A stretch of 64,000 nucleotides of DNA, taken from contig NZ_CP025118.1 of the NCBI RefSeq assembly GCF_002831665.1, forward strand, positions 2,914,001-2,978,000. The letters run 5' to 3'. Every line of letters starts with the position of its first letter. Position 1 is the stretch's first letter. This document shows, in pieces, positions 25,418 through 34,430 of the stretch. The notes under the pieces are model-generated. The model saw nothing but the letters and a program-made list of their open reading frames with translations, was not told the DNA's origin and made no database searches. This DNA comes from Lacinutrix sp. Bg11-31 (GTDB taxonomy: Bacteria > Bacteroidota > Bacteroidia > Flavobacteriales > Flavobacteriaceae). Made by a program: the position numbers and the translations under genes.

Positions 25418-25971
25418 TAGGCAATGATATTGTCGATTTAAAACAAGCTACCATAGATAGTAATTGGAAGCGACCACGTTTTTTAGATAAAGTTTTTACT
25501 AAAAAAGAACAAGAATTTATTTTGGCTTCGGAAAATAAACATCAAACGGTTTGGTTGCTTTGGAGTATGAAAGAAGCGGCTTATAAAGTGAATGTGCAGC
25601 AGTTTGGGAAACGGTTTTTTAATCCGAAACGGATTGAATGTGAGCTTGTTTCTTTAGAAAAAGGAATGGTTTCAATTGATAGTAATAACTATTTTACTGA
25701 ATCAATAATTACAAACGAATACATACATTCAATAGCTACTTTAAATTCTAAACGGAGCTATGTAAGTGCGTATTTTAAAATGGAAAACTCAAATTATAAA
25801 ATACAGAGTAAAACATTAAAAAAGAAATTTTTAGAATTCTTAAATTTAGATTTAATAGAGATTAGAAAAAACGATGTTAGAGTGCCTAAATTGTTTCAAA
25901 ATGGAAAAAAATTAAACACTTGCTTTTCTTTGACGCATCATGGTAAGTATAGTGCTTTTGCTATTTTATAA
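25414..25971 (+). CDS. 4'-phosphopantetheinyl transferase
   Basis: 185 residues of the Sfp/AcpS superfamily, with the N-terminal IGNDIVDL motif (metal-binding Asp) and WSMKEAAYK (residues 50-58, catalytic Glu and Lys). The C-terminal TCFSLTHHGKY matches the family end. It moves the phosphopantetheine arm from CoA onto the carrier Ser. It is translationally coupled to the acyl carrier gene (ATGA overlap), and so is a dedicated activator. Its last 11 bases overlap the convergent ABC gene. Confidence 0.85.
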   Translation: MIGNDIVDLKQATIDSNWKRPRFLDKVFTKKEQEFILASENKHQTVWLLWSMKEAAYKVNVQQFGKRFFNPKRIECELVSLEKGMVSIDSNNYFTESIITNEYIHSIATLNSKRSYVSAYFKMENSNYKIQSKTLKKKFLEFLNLDLIEIRKNDVRVPKLFQNGKKLNTCFSLTHHGKYSAFAIL

Positions 25972-26872
25972 TTTCTAAATAGTGATTGGAATTAATTTTT
26001 AGACCTATTTTATTCTCAAAAAACACTTTATTTCCATCTAAATTAGCTTCAATTAAATAATGATTCCCTTTAAAATAAGCATTTTTAACAGTTGCTTTTA
26101 AGTGAGATTGTTTAACTATTTTTAATTGATGTGCATAAACAATCACATTATTTATTACATTAAACTCACCAAAAAAAGAAGCGATTAAAGGTGTTTCTGG
26201 CTTACTGTATAATTGCTCGGGAGTATTATAAGCTTCTATCTTATTGTCGTTTAAAACAATCATTTGGTCTGCAAAACCTAAAACATCTTCTTTATCGTGA
26301 GAAGCAACAATACAGGTAATGTTTTTATCTTTTAAATAGCTAAAAATATTACGACGTAGCGATTGCTTTTTAAAATTATCGATATGGCTAAAAGGCTCAT
26401 CTAATAACAAAATTTCTGGTGCATTTGCTAAAGCTCTCGCTAATGCAACACGTTGTTTTTGCCCACCACTTAATAATTTCACTTTAGTTGTTGCCAAATC
26501 TGTAAGTTCTACAACTTCAAGAAGCTCTGCAATACGTTCTTTCTTTTCTTCTTTAAAAAAGTTTGAAAGGTGTTGACCAATATTTTCTGAAACCGAAATA
26601 AATGGTTCTAGCTCAAATTCTTGTGCTACGTATTTCATAAAACCGTAACCAATAACTAGATTGTATTTTGGTCCAAGAATTTGCTCTTTTTTCCAGAAAA
26701 CAGTTCCGTTATTTAAATCGTATTCACCACGAAGTACTTTTAAAAGCGTGCTTTTACCACAACCACTTTCTCCAATTATCGCAAGGTATTCTCCTGGCTT
26801 TACATTAAAAGAAAGGTCTTTTAAAACTGGTATTTTTTTGTAAGAAAAGGAAAGGTTTTTTACGTTTAACAT
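25961..26872 (-). CDS. ABC transporter ATP-binding protein
   Basis: 303 residues. It has Walker A GESGCGKSTLLKVLRG (34-49), the signature LSGGQKQRVALARALAN, Walker B EILLLDEPF and an H-loop (VASHDKEDV). A C-terminal stretch of about 60 residues (240-303) resembles a TOBE domain, as in PotA/FbpC-type importers. No permease or binding protein gene is adjacent, so the transported substrate is unknown. It is convergent with the PKS cluster (11-base overlap) and probably not part of it. Confidence 0.85.
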   Translation of the reverse strand: MLNVKNLSFSYKKIPVLKDLSFNVKPGEYLAIIGESGCGKSTLLKVLRGEYDLNNGTVFWKKEQILGPKYNLVIGYGFMKYVAQEFELEPFISVSENIGQHLSNFFKEEKKERIAELLEVVELTDLATTKVKLLSGGQKQRVALARALANAPEILLLDEPFSHIDNFKKQSLRRNIFSYLKDKNITCIVASHDKEDVLGFADQMIVLNDNKIEAYNTPEQLYSKPETPLIASFFGEFNVINNVIVYAHQLKIVKQSHLKATVKNAYFKGNHYLIEANLDGNKVFFENKIGLKINSNHYLEIIK

Positions 26873-26887
26873 TTTGTAAATATAACA

Positions 26888-26920
26888 AGACCTCGCAGGT
26901 TTTTAAAATCTGTGAGGTCT
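26888..26920. repeat. Perfect-ended inverted repeat in front of the ABC gene
   Basis: AGACCTCGCAGGTTTT and AATCTGTGAGGTCT form a stem of about 14 bases with two mismatches and an AT loop. It lies between the ABC gene start and the 3' end of the prolyl oligopeptidase gene. It may terminate the latter or belong to a dispersed palindrome family. Confidence 0.55.
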
Positions 26921-26942
26921 AAATATTATTAAATAATTTTAA

Positions 26943-29105
26943 TTAGTCTTTAAAATTTTCAGTGTTACTTGGTAAAATATCATAACCCATATTATACAGT
27001 GTGAAACCAAAAACATCTGCTGCTTGCTCTATTGTTTTGCTTACAGGAGTTCCCGCTCCATGTCCAGCGTCTGTTTCTATTCTAATTAGTGTTGGGTTTG
27101 CTCCGGATTGTTTTGCTTGTAATTCTGCAGCAAATTTAAAACTGTGAGCAGGTACAACTCTGTCGTCATGATCTCCAGTGGTTACTAAAGTAGCAGGATA
27201 TTGCGTACCTGCTTTAACGTTATGTACAGGTGAATAGCCTTTTAAATAGTCGAACATTTCTTTATTGTCTTCTGCTGTTCCATAATCGTAAGCCCAACCT
27301 GCTCCTGCTGTAAAAGTGTGGTAGCGTAACATATCTAAAACTCCAACTGCAGGTAAAGCAACTTTCATTAAATCTGGTCGTTGTGTCATGGTTGCACCAA
27401 CTAATAAGCCTCCATTCGAACCACCTTTTATGGCTAAATAATCTGATGAGGTATAATTTTTAGCGATTAAGTATTCGGCAGCTGCAATAAAATCATCAAA
27501 TACATTTTGTTTTTTTAGTTGTGTTCCTGCATCATGCCACTCTTTCCCATATTCTCCTCCACCTCTTAAATTAGCAACGGCATAAATACCACCTTGCTCC
27601 ATCCAAACGGCGTTTGTAATACTAAAACTTGGTGTTAAACTAATGTTGAAACCACCATATCCATAAAGTATTGTTGGGTTTTTGCCGTTAAGTTCTAACC
27701 CTTTTTTATGAGTAATTATCATTGGGATTTTTGTACCATCTTTTGACGGATAAAAAACTTGAGTGCTTTCGTAGTTATCAGAATTAAAATCGATATCTGG
27801 TTTTCTATATAAAGTAGAAACTCCTTTTTCTATATCATATTTATAAATACTTCCTGGAGTAACATAGTTAGTAAAAGAGTAATACAATTCTGTTTCTTCT
27901 TTTTTAGCACCAAAACCTCCTGCGCTTCCAATGCTTGGTAATTTTACTTCGCGAACTAATTTACCATTATAGTCATATTGAAAAATTTGAGAAACAGCAT
28001 CTACCATATATTCTGTAAAAAAGTAACCACCAGCTGTAGATGGGCTTAATACATTTTTAGTTTCAGGAATAAAATCTATCCAATGTTCAGGAGTTGGTTT
28101 TGAAGCATCTACGGTAACAATTTTTTGGTTTGGTGCATTTAAATTGGTTACTAAAAATAATTTAGAGCCTATGTTTTCTAGTACATAAGTATCGCTATCT
28201 GTATTGCCAATTATTTCTACTAATGGCGCGTTTTCTATTGTTAAGTCTTTTATATATAATTTGTTTCCAGAAGTAGATGTACGAGGAGAAATTAATAGAT
28301 AATGATTATCTTCTGTTACGCTTCCGTAAATATATCTATGTTTTTCTTCTGGAGTATTTCCAAATATTATTCTATCTTCTTTTTGCGTTGTTCCTAATTT
28401 GTGATAATATACTTTATGCTGATCTGTTTTTGCAGATAACTCACTGCCTTCTGGTTTATCGTAGCTAGAATAATAGAAGCCTTCATTTTTATACCAAGAC
28501 ATACCACTAAACTTTACATCTACAATAGTATCTTCTATAATTTCCTTGGTTTCTGTATTCATGATTAGAATTTTTCTCCAATCACTTCCGCCTTCAGAAA
28601 TTGCATAGGCTAATTTTTTTCCATCTTTAGAAAAACTTGTACCACCTAAAGAGGTTGTGCCATCGCTACTAAAGCCATTTGGATCTAAAAATACACTTGC
28701 AGTTTTTGGATCTTCTCCTGTTTTATATCTGTAAATAACATATTGATTTTGAAGACCAGTATTTTTATAAAAATAAGTGTAATCTCCTTCTTTAAAAGGA
28801 GACCCTATTTTTTCGTAGTTCCATAGTTTGGTTAGTCTATCTTTTAATTCATTACGAAATGGGATGTTGTCTAGATAACCATAAGTTGCTTTGTTTTGGT
28901 TTTTAACCCAAGCCATTGTTTCATCACTTCTATCGTCTTCAAGCCATCTGTATGGATCTTTTACTTCAGTTTCAAAATAATTAGTAGAAACTATACCTTT
29001 ATTAGTTATGGGATATTTTAAAGAGTTTATTTTATTTTCAATCTTAGTAGATTTACAAGACATAAATATTGAAAGTGTTATTAAGCAAAGTGCTAATTTT
29101 TTCAT
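26943..29105 (-). CDS. Prolyl oligopeptidase (S9A), lipoprotein
   Basis: 720 residues. The lipobox is at Cys17 (FMSCKSTK). A seven-bladed propeller (about 70-430) gates an alpha/beta hydrolase domain with catalytic Ser563 (GGSNGGLL), Asp near 648 (GDHDDRV) and His682 (DAGHGAGTP). It cleaves short peptides after proline. The export signal suggests that it works in the periplasm or on the outer surface. The length is typical of S9A. Confidence 0.93.
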   Translation of the reverse strand: MKKLALCLITLSIFMSCKSTKIENKINSLKYPITNKGIVSTNYFETEVKDPYRWLEDDRSDETMAWVKNQNKATYGYLDNIPFRNELKDRLTKLWNYEKIGSPFKEGDYTYFYKNTGLQNQYVIYRYKTGEDPKTASVFLDPNGFSSDGTTSLGGTSFSKDGKKLAYAISEGGSDWRKILIMNTETKEIIEDTIVDVKFSGMSWYKNEGFYYSSYDKPEGSELSAKTDQHKVYYHKLGTTQKEDRIIFGNTPEEKHRYIYGSVTEDNHYLLISPRTSTSGNKLYIKDLTIENAPLVEIIGNTDSDTYVLENIGSKLFLVTNLNAPNQKIVTVDASKPTPEHWIDFIPETKNVLSPSTAGGYFFTEYMVDAVSQIFQYDYNGKLVREVKLPSIGSAGGFGAKKEETELYYSFTNYVTPGSIYKYDIEKGVSTLYRKPDIDFNSDNYESTQVFYPSKDGTKIPMIITHKKGLELNGKNPTILYGYGGFNISLTPSFSITNAVWMEQGGIYAVANLRGGGEYGKEWHDAGTQLKKQNVFDDFIAAAEYLIAKNYTSSDYLAIKGGSNGGLLVGATMTQRPDLMKVALPAVGVLDMLRYHTFTAGAGWAYDYGTAEDNKEMFDYLKGYSPVHNVKAGTQYPATLVTTGDHDDRVVPAHSFKFAAELQAKQSGANPTLIRIETDAGHGAGTPVSKTIEQAADVFGFTLYNMGYDILPSNTENFKD

Positions 29106-29134
29106 GGTTAATAATTTAATATAAAAATAAACAA

Positions 29135-29166
29135 AAAAGCGTTTACATAGTTATGTAAACGCTTTT
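29135..29166 (-). terminator. Intrinsic terminator of the surface-protein operon
   Basis: AAAAGCGTTTACATA and TATGTAAACGCTTTT form a perfect 15-base stem with a 2-base gap, with T-runs on the minus strand. It ends the transcript of the T9SS protein and the di-heme gene, 17 bases after the stop. Confidence 0.9.
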
Positions 29167-29182
29167 AGTGTTATTTAATAGA

Positions 29183-31582
29183 CTACTGCTTTATAAATTT
29201 TTGAGTACGTACTTTTTCATTATTTGCAATTCTCAATATATAATTTCCGCTTTGTAAACGCGAAACGTCAATTTTGTTGTTTTTAATAGTTCCTTTAAAT
29301 ATTTGTCTTCCAGATATATCGAAAACCTGAAACTTATGGTTGTTAACTTCGTAATCTCCGTTTAGATTTAAGTCCTGTTTAGTAGGATTTGGATAAAGAA
29401 TTAGGTTTTCAACCAAAAAGTTATCTACACTCAATGGGTGTTCACCTTCAGTTACACTTAAAGTTTCATTAATTATTGGGTATAAAATTTGATCTACAAT
29501 ACCAGAAGACCAAGTAATAGTTACAGCTGTAATTGTTGTTTCAGTTCCAATTCCAAAATGTGTGTTTAATGTATTCATATACCTAAAACCATCTCCACTT
29601 CTAACATCTCTTATTTGTGTGCCTAAAGCAGTTGTTAATTCTACTCGAGCTCCAATACCATCAATATTACTTGAGGTTCCGTTTGTGTTTATTACAATCC
29701 AGTTATTAGAATTAGTATTGTTCATTACAATGTCGCCTCCAAAGGCATCAATAAAACCATCGTTATTTAAGTCTCCAAAAGAGCCATCATCAGGAACTAA
29801 ATCATCGAAAACAGCAAAGGTTAAATCTCCATTTCCAAATAATATATCTCCATTTGAAGCAATATCTAAAAAGCCATCATTATCAAAATCGTAAGCTACA
29901 TTTTCATGATTAAAAGTAGTTGCGTTTACCGAACCAGAACCAACAGAAACGTTTGTAAATGTTCCAATTGTATTCATATCGTTTCGCATTAATTTATGTG
30001 GGTCGTTAGGATCGCTACTTCCTACGAATACATCCATATCTCCATCGTTATCAAAATCTCCCCAAGCAGAAGACCAAGTTTGCATTGGATCTGCAAGCCC
30101 AATAGCGGCAGCATTTTCTGTGTAATTTCCATTACCATCGTTGGTATGCATTTGGTTAGTACGTCTAGCGGTAATACCACCACACTTTGCAATAAACATA
30201 TCTTGGTCACCATCGTTATCATAATCTACCCAGATTGAGCCATAATTTCCTCCAGAAGCATAACCTCCTAAATTATGAGGCGCTCCATTAGTGGTTCCAT
30301 CTTCTGGTGTTTGGTAAAACTGAAGATTCCCATTACCATCATTAATGTAATAAACATTTGGAGCTACATCATGACAAACAAAAGCATCTAAATGGCCATC
30401 GTTATTAATGTCTATAAAATTAGAACGTTGAGAAAACACGTATTCTGAACCTGAAATTTCACTATAAGCTGTTCCATTTGCATTTGCTTTCATAAAAGTA
30501 ACACCAGATCCTCCACCATATAATAAATCTGTATAGCCGTTTTTATCGAAGTCTGCAGCTACCAAACTCCATGATGGAGTAAAGTCTGCACTTGTTGTGG
30601 TAATGTTTTTTTGTAAGAAACTACCATCAGTTTGTTGTTCTTGAATGTTAATATTGTTATCGTTAATAGAAACAATGTCGTCAAGGTTATCACCATTCAT
30701 ATCTACTACGGCTCTATTTGTTCCTGTGGTGCTAATAGATTGTGTTGAAAATGAAATAGGAGATGGAATATTTGCTGTAATAAAAGCATAAGGTCCTAGC
30801 CAAATACTATAACCATCACTATCGCAAAAACTTCTTATATAAACCTCGTAATTACTATTTACGTTTAATCCAGTAGCATTATATGTTGTTGCTGTAACAA
30901 GGGTTCCTACAGTTGTTGGAATCCCAAGTCCAGCTTGTTGAATAATAACTTCCCAAGTGGTCTCTGTTCCAGCAGCATTCCAGTTTATCGTTGCAGAATC
31001 TGTTGTGATATTTACAACCGAAATACCAGAAGGAGTAGCACATGCGACATCATAAACGTGAATATTATCTACAATCCAATACCAAGCCCAAACATCATCA
31101 TCATTATATATAAAACGGACTTGCATATTAGCATTCTTATGCGCTGTAATGTCTATATTTTGTTGGTCAGGATTTGCGAAAGAACCAACATCTGTAGATT
31201 GGTTTAAAACTTCTACCCAATTAGTGCCATTAAAAACTTCTACTACTCCAAAATCTGTATTCAAATTATTAAAGTATTGGTCGAAACTTAAAAATAATGT
31301 ACTCGCAGAAGAAGCATCAAAAACAGGAGATGTTAACGTTTCTATTAATTGAGGATGTGGATCGTTACCTTGGGCATCACTATTAACAACGGCAGCATTT
31401 GTTCCATTTAAAGAGTTTGCTCCAACCATACCAGAATCCCAAGTTCCACCAGCTGCATCTCCACCATCTGTAACTGTCCATGTTCCAGGAATTGAAGAAT
31501 CAAAATTTTCAGTTAAATAAGTTTGCGCTTGTAAAGTAAAGGCTAAACCTAAAAGTGTAAAGCATAAAATAATTTTTTTCAT
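29183..31582 (-). CDS. T9SS cargo with Fn3, FG-GAP repeats and ASPIC/UnbV domain
   Basis: 799 residues: signal peptide 1-19; adhesin/MAM-like domain (about 20-180); fibronectin type III (about 182-270); FG-GAP/VCBS-type repeats (about 280-620) with many Ca-loops such as DYDNDGDQD, DFDNDGDMD and DFDNDGFLD; an ASPIC/UnbV domain (about 640-700, ending ITWSSGIVDQI); and a type A T9SS C-terminal signal (about 725-799, LILYPNPTKQDLNL). It should be a calcium-dependent adhesin or sensor on the cell surface. It lies 15 bases after the di-heme gene, and both run in the minus direction. Confidence 0.85.
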   Translation of the reverse strand: MKKIILCFTLLGLAFTLQAQTYLTENFDSSIPGTWTVTDGGDAAGGTWDSGMVGANSLNGTNAAVVNSDAQGNDPHPQLIETLTSPVFDASSASTLFLSFDQYFNNLNTDFGVVEVFNGTNWVEVLNQSTDVGSFANPDQQNIDITAHKNANMQVRFIYNDDDVWAWYWIVDNIHVYDVACATPSGISVVNITTDSATINWNAAGTETTWEVIIQQAGLGIPTTVGTLVTATTYNATGLNVNSNYEVYIRSFCDSDGYSIWLGPYAFITANIPSPISFSTQSISTTGTNRAVVDMNGDNLDDIVSINDNNINIQEQQTDGSFLQKNITTTSADFTPSWSLVAADFDKNGYTDLLYGGGSGVTFMKANANGTAYSEISGSEYVFSQRSNFIDINNDGHLDAFVCHDVAPNVYYINDGNGNLQFYQTPEDGTTNGAPHNLGGYASGGNYGSIWVDYDNDGDQDMFIAKCGGITARRTNQMHTNDGNGNYTENAAAIGLADPMQTWSSAWGDFDNDGDMDVFVGSSDPNDPHKLMRNDMNTIGTFTNVSVGSGSVNATTFNHENVAYDFDNDGFLDIASNGDILFGNGDLTFAVFDDLVPDDGSFGDLNNDGFIDAFGGDIVMNNTNSNNWIVINTNGTSSNIDGIGARVELTTALGTQIRDVRSGDGFRYMNTLNTHFGIGTETTITAVTITWSSGIVDQILYPIINETLSVTEGEHPLSVDNFLVENLILYPNPTKQDLNLNGDYEVNNHKFQVFDISGRQIFKGTIKNNKIDVSRLQSGNYILRIANNEKVRTQKFIKQ

Positions 31583-31597
31583 GATAAAAATATTTAA

Positions 31598-32695
31598 TTA
31601 TTGACAAGGTGTGGTTAAAGAATCTATCCATTCTTCTATCAATCGCACACCTTCAGTATGGATTAACCGTCTTCCTAAAAGTGGCATTCTATATTGTTCT
31701 ATTGTTGAATTTATTCTAAAATATAGTACAGATTCGTTTGGGCTACTTGGTTTTACAATATGTGTTAACCCATTTCCAATATCTGTTTCCATTGGTACAC
31801 AAACTCCCATGTTTTCTAAATCATGATTGTCTTTATATGCAAATCGCATTGGTCTGTACTCGCAATAGCTACCTTCTGTGTGGCAATGCGCACAATTAAT
31901 ATCTAAATAAGATCGCGCTCTTAAGTCTAAAGGTAGAGATTCGTCGCTCCAATTTACTGAGGTTTCAATTGTTAATGGATAGCCAGTTTCTAAAAAGCCT
32001 TGTTCCACCCATTTTACTAATTGATTTTTAGTACCATCTGCATAAAGGTAGTCTTTATTTATGTTTTGAGGTTTTGGTCCAATTGGTATTGGAGAATCAT
32101 AACTATTATGGCAAGTAAAACACTCTGAAGGTGATGGAATTTTATAATCCACTTGTTTGGTTTCTTGATTTTGCAACCACTCAATATTTATTATTTGAGA
32201 TTCGTTTGTAAGAGCTGCTTCGGTTTGAGTTTCGTTCCAAACATATTCTGCAAATTCCCAACCATCTACTTTTTTAATCATTAAGCGCGTTTCTATAATT
32301 TTAGAAGTGTTTTCTGGTAACACATTATTATAAAAGAAGTTTTTTATTAATACGGTTCCAATGGGAAAATTAAATGGAGAAAAATCGTTTACATAAGTTG
32401 CTTTTACATTAGAAGGCATCCAAATAAAACGCTTCTTTTTTGCATAGTCACTAAACAAACTAGAGTTTAAACCATAAGGTAAAACTCCTGTTACAGGCAG
32501 TAGGTTTTTTATAGTGCCATTAAAAAAATTATATTCTGAAAGATTTTGATAAGGCACATTTTCAATATCGAAAACAACAGGAGATACCTCAATTATCTCT
32601 TCAGGATTTGGCTCATAAGATTCTTCCTTTGAACATGATAAAATGTTTAAAGTGAGAAGAAAAAAGAGCAAGTAGAAAAAGTAGTTTTTATCCAT
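31598..32695 (-). CDS. Di-heme c-type cytochrome-like lipoprotein
   Basis: 365 residues with an N-terminal lipoprotein signal ending in Cys21 (ILSCSKEE). Two heme c motifs are present: CFTCHN (about residue 193) and CAHCHT (about 271), with a Met-rich C-terminal half. It matches the SO2930/HNE_0200 type of uncharacterised exported di-heme proteins. It lies directly upstream of the ASPIC surface protein, suggesting one operon. The redox partner is unknown. Confidence 0.7.
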   Translation of the reverse strand: MDKNYFFYLLFFLLTLNILSCSKEESYEPNPEEIIEVSPVVFDIENVPYQNLSEYNFFNGTIKNLLPVTGVLPYGLNSSLFSDYAKKKRFIWMPSNVKATYVNDFSPFNFPIGTVLIKNFFYNNVLPENTSKIIETRLMIKKVDGWEFAEYVWNETQTEAALTNESQIINIEWLQNQETKQVDYKIPSPSECFTCHNSYDSPIPIGPKPQNINKDYLYADGTKNQLVKWVEQGFLETGYPLTIETSVNWSDESLPLDLRARSYLDINCAHCHTEGSYCEYRPMRFAYKDNHDLENMGVCVPMETDIGNGLTHIVKPSSPNESVLYFRINSTIEQYRMPLLGRRLIHTEGVRLIEEWIDSLTTPCQ

Positions 32696-32772
32696 ATAAA
32701 TTTCAAAAAGCTTATAAATATAGAGAATTTAATAAACTCTTACAATTAAAGCGCTGAAATTGATAGTTTTAA

Positions 32773-33774
32773 CTACAAAGTAGACTGCAATAAGTTATTT
32801 GCAACTAAATACTCAGCAATTTGAACCGTATTTGTAGCTGCACCTTTTCTAAGATTATCACTAACAATCCAAAGGTTTAATGTATTAGGTTGTGATCCAT
32901 CTCTACGAATGCGTCCAACAAAAACATCGTCTTTTCCATTTGCATATAATGGCATTGGATAGATATTTGTGTCTAAGTTATCTTGAATTGTAACACCATC
33001 GGTTTGGTTTAGTAATTGTCTTACTTCTTCTACATCAAAATCATTTTCAAACTCCACATTAACAGCCTCACTATGTCCTCCAGAAGTTGGTATTCTTACA
33101 GCAGTTGCTGTAATTGCAATAGTTTTATCGTTAAGAATTTTTTGAGTTTCGCGAACCAATTTCATTTCTTCTTTTGTGTAGCCGTTTTCTTCGAAAACAT
33201 CGCAATGTGGAATCGCATTTTTATGAATAGGATAATGGTAAGCCATTTCTCCTTTTACACCAGCCATTTCGTTCTCTAATTGTTGTATTGCTTTTACTCC
33301 AGTTCCTGAGATAGATTGGTATGTAGAAACTACAATTCTTTTTATTTTATATTTTTCATGAAGTGGAGCCAAAGCCATTACCATTTGAATGGTAGAACAG
33401 TTTGGATTAGCAATAATTTTATCTTCTTTAGTAAGTTCGTTCGCATTAATTTCTGGAACAATTAATTTTTTAGAATGATCCATTCTCCAAGCTGAAGAAT
33501 TATCGATTACAGTAGTGCCAACTTGTGCAAATTTAGGAGCCCATTCTAGAGAAGTATCTCCACCAGCTGAAAACAAAGCCACATCTGGTTTCATAGCAAC
33601 GGCATCTGCCAAGCTTACAATTGTAAATTCTTGGTTTTTAAAAGTTACTTTTTTACCTACAGAACGCTCTGAAGCTACAGGAATAAATTCTGTAATTTTA
33701 AAATTACGCTCTTCTAGTACTTTACGCATAACTTCACCAACCATACCTGTAACACCAACAACTGCTAACTTCAT
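32773..33774 (-). CDS. asd: Aspartate-semialdehyde dehydrogenase
   Basis: 333 residues. NADPH-binding opens at VGVTGMVGEVM; catalytic Cys126 is in NPNCSTIQ; the substrate Arg and His are in SGGHSEAVNVE. It makes aspartate-semialdehyde for lysine, threonine, methionine and cell-wall diaminopimelate. It is a stand-alone gene with its own -7 box. Confidence 0.96.
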   Translation of the reverse strand: MKLAVVGVTGMVGEVMRKVLEERNFKITEFIPVASERSVGKKVTFKNQEFTIVSLADAVAMKPDVALFSAGGDTSLEWAPKFAQVGTTVIDNSSAWRMDHSKKLIVPEINANELTKEDKIIANPNCSTIQMVMALAPLHEKYKIKRIVVSTYQSISGTGVKAIQQLENEMAGVKGEMAYHYPIHKNAIPHCDVFEENGYTKEEMKLVRETQKILNDKTIAITATAVRIPTSGGHSEAVNVEFENDFDVEEVRQLLNQTDGVTIQDNLDTNIYPMPLYANGKDDVFVGRIRRDGSQPNTLNLWIVSDNLRKGAATNTVQIAEYLVANNLLQSTL

Positions 33775-33804
33775 AACTAATGTATTATTTCAATATATAA
33801 AATA

Positions 33805-33812
33805 CAAAGCTA
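33805..33812 (-). promoter_or_regulatory. -7 promoter box of asd
   Basis: The minus strand reads TAGCTTTG, an exact TAnnTTTG match, 31 bases before the asd start codon. The -33 region does not hold a clear TTTG. Confidence 0.5.
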
Positions 33813-33871
33813 TTGTATTTCTAATTGTTTGTGTTTAAAAATGTATTAATTTTTTCGTAAAAATTTGGCAT

Positions 33872-33908
33872 AAAAAAAACCGATTTTGCATTACAAAACC
33901 GATTTTTA
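33872..33908 (-). terminator. Intrinsic terminator of mscL
   Basis: On the minus strand, AAATCGGTTTTG and CAAAATCGGTTT pair with two G-U wobbles, followed by a T-run. On the plus strand the same pairs would be A-C mismatches. This shows the hairpin acts in the mscL direction. It lies 24 bases after mscL. Confidence 0.8.
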
Positions 33909-33932
33909 AGATAATATCTCTAAAAATGTAGA

Positions 33933-34337
33933 TTACTTTTTTAAAGCATCTCTAATTTCAGTTAATAAGTCGTTGTCAGATGGTCCAGAAGGAGCAGCTG
34001 CCTCAACAGGTTTTTTCGTTTTGTTGTATGCTTTAACAATTAAAAACATAACAAAACCAACAACAAGTAAACTAATAATAGTATCAATCCATGCGCCATA
34101 TTCTACAGCAGCAATGCCAGCTTCTTTTGCAGCAGCAACAGTAGCGAATACTTCTTCTCCAGGAGTCCAAAACTTGTCAGAGAAACTTGCTCCACCAGTT
34201 GCTAGGCCAATAAGAGGCATTGCTATTTTTGAAACGAAACCGTTTATTACAGCTCCAAGAGCTCCTGCCATAATTACAGCAACTGCGAAATCAATCACGT
34301 TACCTGTCATAATAAAATCCTTAAATTCTTTAAGCAT
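33933..34337 (-). CDS. mscL: Large-conductance mechanosensitive channel
   Basis: 134 residues. The N-terminal helix MLKEFKDFIMTGNVIDFAVAV and the first transmembrane helix GALGAVINGFVSK are diagnostic. The second helix (about 85-108) is IISLLVVGFVMFLIVKAYN. The C-terminal cytoplasmic helix follows (LTEIRDALKK). It opens a pentameric pore under membrane tension to release solutes in osmotic downshock. Confidence 0.96.
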   Translation of the reverse strand: MLKEFKDFIMTGNVIDFAVAVIMAGALGAVINGFVSKIAMPLIGLATGGASFSDKFWTPGEEVFATVAAAKEAGIAAVEYGAWIDTIISLLVVGFVMFLIVKAYNKTKKPVEAAAPSGPSDNDLLTEIRDALKK

Positions 34338-34430
34338 AATTTTAATTTTTAAGTTAGTTGAAATTTATAATTTTCAATTTAGTTAAAATTTTAACAAAAA
34401 GAGTAAATCAACATAACACAAAGACTAAGT

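Noticed and set aside
19507..25971. Flexirubin or aryl polyene cluster
   Set aside because: There is a true type III PKS (Cys-His-Asn triad) and an enoyl reductase, and no DarA/DarB-like pair, ammonia lyase or chain-length factor.
29562..29894. 110-residue frame antisense to the ASPIC/T9SS protein
   Set aside because: It is a shadow of the calcium-loop and ASPIC coding region.
33973..34386. 137-residue frame antisense to mscL
   Set aside because: It is a shadow of mscL on the other strand; mscL has complete family motifs.
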